A stretch of 6,186 nucleotides of DNA, from positions 1-6,186 of the forward strand of contig JAUXOH010000098.1 in assembly GCA_030682505.1 (NCBI GenBank), read 5' to 3'. The translations under genes and the position numbers were made by a program. Below are positions 1-6,018 of the stretch, piece by piece. Numbering within the stretch: the first letter of the stretch is position 1; every line of letters starts with the position of its first letter. The stretch is from Candidatus Didemnitutus sp. Lineage in GTDB: Bacteria; Verrucomicrobiota; Verrucomicrobiia; Opitutales; Opitutaceae. Below the pieces are notes generated by a model, which worked only from the letters and a program-made list of their open reading frames with translations, was not told the origin of the DNA and searched no databases.

Positions 1-193
1 CGCCCGTGATCCACGCCGCGTAGGCGAGCCCGATGCTCCCCGTGTGCGCCGCGACCACGCCGGGCGATTGCAAAATCCCGACGCCAATTGTGAACGTCAC
101 CAGCAGCAGCGCGGCATTCCACGTGCCGAGATGCCGGGGCAACCGACTCGGGTCGGCCGCGGGACCACCGGGGGCAACCGGAGGCTCGTTCAT
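1..193 (-). CDS. APC-superfamily amino acid permease, N-terminal fragment
   Basis: The gene starts at an ATG read on the minus strand from 193 and continues past the left edge, so only the first 64 residues are visible. They form a cytoplasmic tail of about 24 residues rich in Pro, Gly and Ala, then a hydrophobic first transmembrane helix containing TIGVGILQSPGVV. This matches the broken-helix motif (GxGI followed by PG) in TM1 of amino acid/polyamine/organocation transporters, where the backbone binds the substrate. The following AAHTGSIGLAYAAWITG fits the start of TM2 in this family. The predicted role is inner-membrane uptake or exchange of an amino acid or related compound; the substrate cannot be told from this part. 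No Shine-Dalgarno sequence is obvious upstream of the ATG. The gene is divergent from the helicase gene. Family assignment is fairly secure despite the short fragment. Confidence 0.8.
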   Translation of the reverse strand, partial: MNEPPVAPGGPAADPSRLPRHLGTWNAALLLVTFTIGVGILQSPGVVAAHTGSIGLAYAAWITG

Positions 194-330
194 GCGCTGG
201 GGGTGGCGGTCGACAGACCGGGGGCGGGCATGCGACCAAGTCAGCCGAGGTCGCGACGCGACGCAAGCCCGCGCCTCGCGGCCCGGCGCGGAGTTGCATT
301 GCCGGCGCGCATCGCTTTCCATCGCCGATC
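194..330. other. Divergent intergenic region (permease / recD2)
   Basis: This 137-base gap must hold the promoters of both divergent genes unless they lie inside the coding regions. It is very GC-rich. I see no convincing -35/-10 pair in either direction and no clear ribosome binding site before the GTG at 331. A small perfect hairpin is possible at 250-262 (GTCGC, three-base loop, GCGAC), but a stem of this size is expected by chance in such GC-rich DNA. Confidence 0.4.
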
Positions 331-3300
331 GTGGCGGCTTCTCCTCCAGCATCCCTGACCGGCGTCCTCGAGCGCATCATCTTCTTCAACGAGGAGAACC
401 ACTACACGATCGCGGAGCTGCGGCCCGAGGGAGCGAAGAGTGCCGGGGCCCGCGTCACGATTGTCGGCGACATGCCGGGCGTGCAATGCGGCGAAACCCT
501 GCGACTCGAAGGAGAATGGACGCGGCACGCCGAGCACGGCGCGCAGTTCAAGGTCAGCTTCTGCCAGAGCGAGCTGCCCTCCTCCGTCTACGGCATCCGC
601 AAATACCTCGGCAGCGGCCTCGTGCCGGGCATCGGCAAGGTTTACGCCAACAAGATTGTCGATGCGTTCGAGACCGACACCTTCCGCGTCCTGAGCGAGG
701 AATCCGGCCGGCTGCGCAAGGTCCCCGGCATTGGCAAGGTCCGCGCCGCGGCGATCAAGTCCGCGTGGGAGGAACAGAAGACCCTGCGCGAGGTGCACAT
801 TTACCTGCAAACCTACGGCGTCACCACGTCGCAATGCGTGCGGATCGTGAACAAGTTCGGTCCGCCGGCGAAGGAGATCATCACGAACGAACCCTACCGC
901 ATCGCGCGCGAGATCGACGGCATCGGTTTCAAGACCGCCGACCAGATCGCCCGCAACCTCGGCTACGCCAACGATGCCGCTCCCCGCCTCGACGCCGGCC
1001 TCATCTACGCCCTCGAGACCCTGCAGGAAGAGGGCCACACCGCCTACCCGCGCGACGAGTTGGTCACCTACACGGCCACCCTGCTGGAAACGTCGGCCGA
1101 GCGGGTGGAGTCGCGCATCGACGCGCTGGTGGCGGCTGTCGCGATCATCAGCCAGGGCGAGGGCAAAGGCGCGTTCCTCCAACTCCCGATCAATGCACGC
1201 GCCGAACAGCGCATCGCCGGGGTCGTGCGCCGGCTGGATTCCGTGCCGACCGGTCTGCCGCCGATCAAGATCGATGCCGCCATCACGTGGGCGCAGGAAC
1301 GGGCCGGCATCGCTTTTCACCCGCTGCAGCAGTCCTCCCTCAAAAATGCGCTGACGCACAAATTCAGCATCCTCACCGGCGGTCCGGGAACGGGCAAAGC
1401 CCAACCCCTGCACGCGTTGGTCCTCACCCCCGCTGGTTTCCGCGCCATCGGCGAGCTCCGGCCCGGCGACAAAATCGTTACACCTGAAGGTAAGACCGCT
1501 GCGGTGCGCAGCATCCATCCGCAGGGAATCAAGCCGGTCTATCGTGTTCATTTCAGCGATGGACGCTCCTGCGAATGTTGCAGCGATCACCTCTGGAAAG
1601 TCTGGACGCGCACCTCCGTCTGGAGCCCGACGAAACGGAAAAAAATCCGCTCGCGCGGCTGGCGAGTCGTGCCGTTGAGCTACGTGCAACAGCGGTTGCT
1701 CGAACACCGCACTGAAAGCGAACGCATGGGAGTGCCCTTGCTCACTCCTTGCGCGTCGCTGCCCGACATCGCTTTGCCCTGCGATCCCTACGTGCTCGGT
1801 GCATTGATTGGTGATGGCAACCTCGGGAGCGCCGTGTTGCTGACCACCACCGACGCACCCTTGCGTGAACGCATTGCGGCGTTGGTCGCGCCCTTGGGCG
1901 TGCGCCTGAAACCGGTGACCCTGCGCGGCGAGGAAACCATCACCTGCCGTCTCATCGCCCGCGGCAAAGGCCGGCCCAATCCCTTGCGCGACGCCATCAC
2001 CCAGCTAGGCCTCACGGTCAACTCCGAGGCGAAGTTCATTCCCGAACTCTTTTTCAATGGCTCCGCCGCTCAGCGTCTGGAATTGCTCCGCGGTCTGCTC
2101 GATACCGACGGCACCGTCGACAAGCTCGGGGTTGTTTCATTTACCTCCTGCTCGTTCCGCCTCGCGAAAGACTGCCAACGGCTTGCTTGGTCGCTGGGCT
2201 GTATTGCGACACTGGGGGCACCGAAGAAGACCACCTTCACCTATCGCGGAGTGAAAAAGGCCGGGCGCGATGCTTACACCATTTTTATTCAGCATCCCGA
2301 TCCAGCGACCCTTTTTTTCCTCCCCCGCAAAAAGCAACGAGTGCATCGCCTTCACCCACGCAAACGTTTCGGTCATCGCGTTCGCATCACTTCGATCCAG
2401 CCTCTTGCCGAGCAGGAATGCGTCTGCCTCTCCGTTGATTCAGCCTCAGGCCTCTACCTCACCAACGATTACGTGGTGACGCACAACACCACCATTCTCC
2501 GCGCGCTCGTTGAAATCCTCAAAGCCAAAAAAGCGCGCGTCACCCTCGCTGCCCCGACTGGTCGCGCCGCGCAACGGCTCGCGAGCACCACGGGCGGCTT
2601 CGCCTCGACGATTCACCGCCTGCTCAAGTTCGAAAACGGCTCCTTCACCGTCAACGAATCGCGACCGCTCGCGACCGACTTCCTGATCGTGGACGAGGCC
2701 TCGATGCTCGACGTGCGCCTCGCCGCCGCGCTCCTCCAGGCCGTGCCCAACCGCGCCCATCTGCTCCTCGTCGGCGACATCGACCAGCTGCCGAGCGTCG
2801 GCGCCGGCAATGTGTTGAAGGACCTGATCGCCACCGAGCAGATTCCGGTTACGCGCCTGTCGTTCGTCTACCGCCAGCAGAAGGAGAGTCTCATCGTCAC
2901 CACTGCGCACGCGATCAACGAAGGCATCACCTCGCCACCGCCGGTTGTGCCGGAAGTCGCGAAGGCACAGGCGTGGAGCGATCTTAATTTCATCGCCGCG
3001 CACAGCGCCGAGGACTGCCTCGCCAAGATCATCGAGCTGTGCACGCAATTCATTCCCGCGCATTTCAAGTGGTTCGATCCGGTCGCCGACGTGCAGGTGC
3101 TGGCCCCCATGCACAAGGGCGTGGCCGGCGTCTCCAATCTCAACGCCCAACTGCAAGCCGCCCTCAACCCACACCCCAAGGGCCTGCGCGCCATCAGCGG
3201 CGAATATCGGCCGGGCGACAAACTCATCCAGCTGCGCAACAACTACGACAAAAACCTCTTCAACGGTGACATCGGCACCATCGTCAGCGTCGACCTGACC

Positions 3301-4998
3301 AAGGGGACACTCATCGCCGATTTCGACGGCGACCAGCATCTCTTCGAGCGCGGCGAATTCAGCGAGGTCGCCCTCGCCTACGCCATCAGCATCCACAAAT
3401 GCGTCGCCGCTGACACTTGGATTCTCACCTCGCGCGGCTGGCGGCAGATCGCCGACCTCTGGCCCGCCACAGGAACGGGCATACGCGTGCGCTCCCTGAA
3501 AATACGGCTGGCCGGGCCAGCGAAGCTCGTCCGCACCGATCAGATTTATCGAGGAGAGACGGAGCAGGCGCTCCGCGTCACCACCCGACACGGCTACACG
3601 TTGACCGGGTCGCGCCGCCATCCCGTGCAGGTGCTCGACCCCGTCACAGGAAAGTTGATCTGGAAAAAACTGCCGGAGTTAAGATCCGGCGACTACCTCC
3701 CGATCCGTCGGGAAATGATGCATTTCTCCGCTCGCGAATGCCCCGTTCGCTATCGGCCAACCTTCCATCCCCGACGCCGGATCCTTTCCCTGCCAAAGTC
3801 GGTCAACGCCGATCTGGGCCTCCTGCTCGGCTACCTCGTTGGAGACGGCTCCTACGACGAGCGCAAGGACGGTGATGTGCGCCTGACCAACGCCGACCGT
3901 TCGTTGATTCGGAGCTATGCCCGCATCCTGCGCGAGCAATTCGGACTGCGCCCCACCCTGTCACGTTCCACCGCCCGCAAGACGGCCCCGACCTGGTATG
4001 TGATCAGCAAGACGTTCCGCGAATGGCTGTCCGCCGCCGGACTCGACTACGCCACCGCCCGCATCAAGAAAGTGCCGGACTCGGTCCTGCAATCAACCCG
4101 CGCCGTGCAGGCCGCCTTTTTGCGCGGCCTCTTCGACACCGACGGCTCCGCCAGCGGCAATGGCACCCGCGTCGTACTCGCCACGACATCTTCGCTGCTC
4201 GCCGATCAGGTTCGGATGATGCTGCTGAATTTCGGCATCATCACCGCACGCCTGCACATCAAGACCAGCGACTCCTGGCGCGTTGAAATGTATGGCGCCA
4301 ACCTCCGGCTCTTCGAACAGCACATCGGTTTCGGCTTGCTGGCCAAGGCGCGGCAATTGCGCCGGATGGCCGGACGTGCTGACGGTTGGAACGAAAAGAC
4401 CAATGTAGACATCGTCCCCGGCGCAGCCCGCCGGTGGCGCGAACTGCGTGACGCCCTCAAGGCACGACTCGGCCCCACCAAGGGCCGGGCGGGGCAAGGC
4501 CTGTTCGCCAAGTCCTTCCGGCCTGAGGGAATCATGCTGAGCCGCCTGGCCATCCCCTCCTGTCAGACCAACTACCGGCACCTCAATGAGCTGCTGTCCG
4601 CGATCGGGAATCGCTGGCCGTGGGCGAAGCAAATCCCCGCCTATCAAACCCTCGATGCATTGCGCTGCTTCCGATATTTTTTTGATCCGATCAGGGCGAT
4701 CCAAGTCACTGAGGCCGCCATGTTCGACCTGCACGTGCCCGGCACCCACGCCTTCATAACCAACGGCCTCATCAGCCACAATTCGCAGGGCAGCGAATAC
4801 CCCGTCGTGATCATCCCGTTGTTGAAGGGACATTTCATGATGCTGCAGCGCAATCTCGTCTACACCGCCATCACGCGCGGGAAGAAAAAAGTCTTCATCG
4901 TCGGCGATCCCGCTGCTTATGGGATGGCGGTGCGCAACGCCGAGTCCAAACTCCGCTGCACCCACCTGCGCGAAAAAATCCTCTCCCCCGCCCCATGA
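331..4998 (+). CDS. recD2: RecD2-type DNA helicase precursor containing two inteins
   Basis: This is a superfamily 1B 5'-3' DNA helicase of the RecD2/TraA type, acting in DNA repair or recombination without RecBC. The translated precursor has 1555 residues; removing inteins 357-719 and 1024-1484 leaves 731, the usual RecD2 length. The extein order is complete. An N-terminal domain starts LTGVLERIIFFNEENHYTI. Three helix-hairpin-helix signatures lie at about 96-112, 130-145 and 193-210. Walker A is GGPGTGK (350-356) joined to TT (720-721). Motif Ia is AAPTGRAAQRL (740-750), Walker B is IVDEAS (786-791), motif III is GDIDQLP (815-821) and motif IV is YRQ (847-849). Motif V is HK (1022-1023) joined to SQGSE (1485-1489), and motif VI is YTAITRGKK (1511-1519). 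The N-terminal HhH region separates it from the RecD subunit of RecBCD. The start is GTG 331; no in-frame start was found upstream. The stop overlaps the next gene's ATG. Confidence 0.94.
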   Translation: MAASPPASLTGVLERIIFFNEENHYTIAELRPEGAKSAGARVTIVGDMPGVQCGETLRLEGEWTRHAEHGAQFKVSFCQSELPSSVYGIRKYLGSGLVPGIGKVYANKIVDAFETDTFRVLSEESGRLRKVPGIGKVRAAAIKSAWEEQKTLREVHIYLQTYGVTTSQCVRIVNKFGPPAKEIITNEPYRIAREIDGIGFKTADQIARNLGYANDAAPRLDAGLIYALETLQEEGHTAYPRDELVTYTATLLETSAERVESRIDALVAAVAIISQGEGKGAFLQLPINARAEQRIAGVVRRLDSVPTGLPPIKIDAAITWAQERAGIAFHPLQQSSLKNALTHKFSILTGGPGTGKAQPLHALVLTPAGFRAIGELRPGDKIVTPEGKTAAVRSIHPQGIKPVYRVHFSDGRSCECCSDHLWKVWTRTSVWSPTKRKKIRSRGWRVVPLSYVQQRLLEHRTESERMGVPLLTPCASLPDIALPCDPYVLGALIGDGNLGSAVLLTTTDAPLRERIAALVAPLGVRLKPVTLRGEETITCRLIARGKGRPNPLRDAITQLGLTVNSEAKFIPELFFNGSAAQRLELLRGLLDTDGTVDKLGVVSFTSCSFRLAKDCQRLAWSLGCIATLGAPKKTTFTYRGVKKAGRDAYTIFIQHPDPATLFFLPRKKQRVHRLHPRKRFGHRVRITSIQPLAEQECVCLSVDSASGLYLTNDYVVTHNTTILRALVEILKAKKARVTLAAPTGRAAQRLASTTGGFASTIHRLLKFENGSFTVNESRPLATDFLIVDEASMLDVRLAAALLQAVPNRAHLLLVGDIDQLPSVGAGNVLKDLIATEQIPVTRLSFVYRQQKESLIVTTAHAINEGITSPPPVVPEVAKAQAWSDLNFIAAHSAEDCLAKIIELCTQFIPAHFKWFDPVADVQVLAPMHKGVAGVSNLNAQLQAALNPHPKGLRAISGEYRPGDKLIQLRNNYDKNLFNGDIGTIVSVDLTKGTLIADFDGDQHLFERGEFSEVALAYAISIHKCVAADTWILTSRGWRQIADLWPATGTGIRVRSLKIRLAGPAKLVRTDQIYRGETEQALRVTTRHGYTLTGSRRHPVQVLDPVTGKLIWKKLPELRSGDYLPIRREMMHFSARECPVRYRPTFHPRRRILSLPKSVNADLGLLLGYLVGDGSYDERKDGDVRLTNADRSLIRSYARILREQFGLRPTLSRSTARKTAPTWYVISKTFREWLSAAGLDYATARIKKVPDSVLQSTRAVQAAFLRGLFDTDGSASGNGTRVVLATTSSLLADQVRMMLLNFGIITARLHIKTSDSWRVEMYGANLRLFEQHIGFGLLAKARQLRRMAGRADGWNEKTNVDIVPGAARRWRELRDALKARLGPTKGRAGQGLFAKSFRPEGIMLSRLAIPSCQTNYRHLNELLSAIGNRWPWAKQIPAYQTLDALRCFRYFFDPIRAIQVTEAAMFDLHVPGTHAFITNGLISHNSQGSEYPVVIIPLLKGHFMMLQRNLVYTAITRGKKKVFIVGDPAAYGMAVRNAESKLRCTHLREKILSPAP
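1399..2487 (+). mobile_element. Intein 1: class 3-type, LAGLIDADG endonuclease, at Walker A of RecD2
   Basis: This 363-residue intein (precursor residues 357-719) excises itself from the precursor and joins GTGK to TTIL, rebuilding the P-loop. Block A is AQPLHALVLTPAGF, so residue 1 is Ala rather than the Cys/Ser of class 1. Block B reads CSDHLWKVW, with His420 and Trp422. Block F reads VCLSVD, with Cys699. Block G is VVTHN, with Thr717, His718 and Asn719, followed by Thr720 as +1. Trp at B:12, Cys at F:4 and Thr before the penultimate His are the WCT signature of class 3 inteins, which start splicing from the block F Cys; assignment is by motif only. Two LAGLIDADG motifs, LGALIGDGN (489-497, Asp495) and LLRGLLDTDG (585-594, Asp593), keep their acidic residues, so the homing endonuclease may be active. 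P-loops are known hot spots for intein insertion. Base composition looks slightly less GC-rich than the flanks. Confidence 0.92.
3400..4782 (+). mobile_element. Intein 2: class 1, LAGLIDADG endonuclease, in motif V region of RecD2
   Basis: This 461-residue intein (precursor residues 1024-1484) separates HK from SQGSEYP; its removal restores the conserved AYAISIHKSQGSE stretch. It has the hallmarks of a class 1 intein: Cys1024 at block A (CVAADTWILTSRGW), block B TGSRRHPV with His1097, block F MFDLHVPGTHAF with Asp1466, block G NGLISHN with His1483-Asn1484, and Ser1485 as the +1 nucleophile. The endonuclease motifs are LGYLVGDGS (1166-1174, Asp1172) and LRGLFDTDG (1264-1272, Asp1271), both with intact acidic residues. 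Between the second motif and block F lies a region of roughly 190 residues. Its part around 1350-1455 is rich in Arg, Lys and Trp and may be a DNA-recognition subdomain, as in other large inteins; I cannot name it. Base composition looks close to the host, suggesting long residence or a similar donor. Confidence 0.93.
4995..4998 (+). promoter_or_regulatory. ATGA stop/start overlap coupling recD2 to the ChaN-like gene
   Basis: The ATG at 4995-4997 starts the downstream gene, and the TGA at 4996-4998 ends the helicase. No Shine-Dalgarno sequence is visible in the C-rich bases just before the ATG (CTCTCCCCCGCCCC). Such four-base overlaps usually allow the terminating ribosome to re-initiate, so the downstream protein is likely made by translational coupling from the long helicase transcript. 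Confidence 0.85.
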
Positions 4999-5945
4999 AA
5001 AAACTGCTCCCCCTCGCCCTCGTGTTCGCCGGCCTCGCCCTTTCCACAGCCACCTCCGCCCGCGCCGGCGACCTCTGGCTCGACCTCATCGAAGGGGAGG
5101 AAACCAACGAGGCCGCCGTCCTTACCGATCTCGTCACCGCCGGCGTCATCTACGTCGGCGAAGCCCACACCATCGACCGCCACCACGCGATCCAACTGCA
5201 CTTGTTCCAAGCCCTCGCCGCCCGCGGTGTCTCACTCGCGCTCTGCCTCGAACAACTCGAAGCCCGCGACCAACCGGCCCTCGATCGCTTCAATCGCGGC
5301 GAGTTGTCCTTCGACGAGTTCGCCGCCGAAATCACGTGGGCGAAAAAATGGAAGAACTTCGCCGACTACCGCGCCCTCTGTGAATTCGCACAGCAGAACG
5401 GCATCCCCGTCCGCGCGCTCAACGCCCCCTCCGCGACGATCCGCGCGGTCAGCCGCGGCGGCGGTCTGGCCAATTTGCCCGCCGATCAACGGGCGTTGCT
5501 CGCCGATGAGATTGTCACCGACGACCCCGTCTACGAACGCCTGATGAACCTCACCCTCGCCGTGCACATGGCGATGGATCCCGCCAAGCTCCGCCCGGTT
5601 TTCGAGGCGCAGGTTGCCCGCGACGAAACCATGGCGGCCCACATCATCGCCGCCCGACACACCGATGCCGCCAACGGACTGCGCACCGCCTTCGTCATCG
5701 TCGGCGCCGGTCACGTGCGGCACGGCCTCGGCACGGCGGACCGCGTGCGCCGCCGCGAACCCGGCATCGCCGAACGCATCATCCTCATGACCGAGAGCGG
5801 ACAACTCGTGCTGACCGAGTCCGACAAAGCCGCCTCGCGCGAGATTTCCATCTCCCACGCCGACCTCCGCGCCATCGGCCGTCCGCCCGGCGATTACCTG
5901 CTCGTCCTGCCCCTCTCGCGCGCCGAAAAACCCGCCGCGAAGTAG
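4995..5945 (+). CDS. Exported ChaN-like haem-binding family protein (PF04187, Tiki-related fold)
   Basis: The 316-residue product begins with a clear signal peptide: KK, then a hydrophobic stretch (LLPLALVFAGLALS), then SARA before Gly25, fitting signal peptidase I cleavage after residue 24. The signal contains no Cys, so it is probably a soluble periplasmic protein rather than a lipoprotein like Campylobacter ChaN. Family signatures are YVGEAHTIDRHHAIQ (53-67) near the N-terminus, LCLEQLEARDQ (83-93), QVARDETMA (206-214) and VGAGHVRHG (236-244). The paired GExH and GxGHxxxG segments form the conserved site of the ChaN/DUF399 family, related to the TIKI/EreA superfamily. ChaN binds haem and is tied to iron uptake, but other branches may be hydrolases, so the reaction here is not settled. 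The start is fixed by the signal peptide and the ATGA overlap with recD2. Stop TAG is at 5943-5945. Confidence 0.85.
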   Translation: MKKLLPLALVFAGLALSTATSARAGDLWLDLIEGEETNEAAVLTDLVTAGVIYVGEAHTIDRHHAIQLHLFQALAARGVSLALCLEQLEARDQPALDRFNRGELSFDEFAAEITWAKKWKNFADYRALCEFAQQNGIPVRALNAPSATIRAVSRGGGLANLPADQRALLADEIVTDDPVYERLMNLTLAVHMAMDPAKLRPVFEAQVARDETMAAHIIAARHTDAANGLRTAFVIVGAGHVRHGLGTADRVRRREPGIAERIILMTESGQLVLTESDKAASREISISHADLRAIGRPPGDYLLVLPLSRAEKPAAK

Positions 5946-5993
5946 CTCCGGCCGCGACGCCGCGCGCGAGCGCTCACGCCTCCACCCCAGTCC

Positions 5994-6018
5994 GTTTGTA
6001 ACTTAATGGATTACAAAC
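5994..6018. repeat. AT-rich inverted repeat between convergent genes
   Basis: GTTTGTAA (5994-6001) and TTACAAAC (6011-6018) form a perfect 8-base inverted repeat around a nine-base spacer (CTTAATGGA). It stands out as an AT-rich island in GC-rich surroundings. The right arm contains the stop codon of the minus-strand gene (6011-6013). It lies between the ends of two convergent genes, where a bidirectional terminator would be expected, but no T-run follows the stem in either direction. It could instead be a protein-binding palindrome or a copy of a dispersed repeat. Confidence 0.55.

Noticed and set aside
294..322. TTGCAT with TTCCAT 17 bases downstream as a recD2 promoter
   Set aside because: Each hexamer is a poor match to the consensus and transcription would start almost at the GTG; not better than chance.
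1399..1401. Ala at intein 1 position 1 as a sign of a dead intein or a class 2 intein
   Set aside because: The full Trp/Cys/Thr signature of class 3 is present, which explains the missing Cys/Ser1. Class 2 (KlbA type) would be expected to have Cys at +1, but +1 here is Thr.
33..1487. Plus-strand open frame of 484 codons overlapping the helicase start
   Set aside because: The product is an Arg/Pro-rich shadow in another frame. Its first part also runs antisense through the permease N-terminus.
241..1707. Long open frame on the minus strand (488 codons) opposite the helicase
   Set aside because: It crosses the recD2/intein 1 boundary antisense to clear domains, and its product is low-complexity Arg/Ala/Gly/Asp sequence typical of the shadow of a GC-rich gene.
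2312..2318. Run of seven T as a possible frameshift or slippage site in intein 1
   Set aside because: The frame continues unbroken through blocks F and G and into the extein, so the read frame is correct as given; no alternative product is suggested.
2446..3621. Long minus-strand open frame (391 codons) spanning extein and intein 2 start
   Set aside because: It is antisense to the Walker B to motif V region and has no recognisable domain; explained by G/C-biased third positions in the real gene.
4093..4965. Minus-strand open frame (290 codons) across intein 2 and the helicase end
   Set aside because: Antisense shadow with no family features; the plus strand here carries well-defined intein and helicase motifs.
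5946..5993. GC-rich alternating CG stretch after the ChaN-like stop as a terminator
   Set aside because: Several short self-complementary stretches exist but no defined stem followed by T residues.
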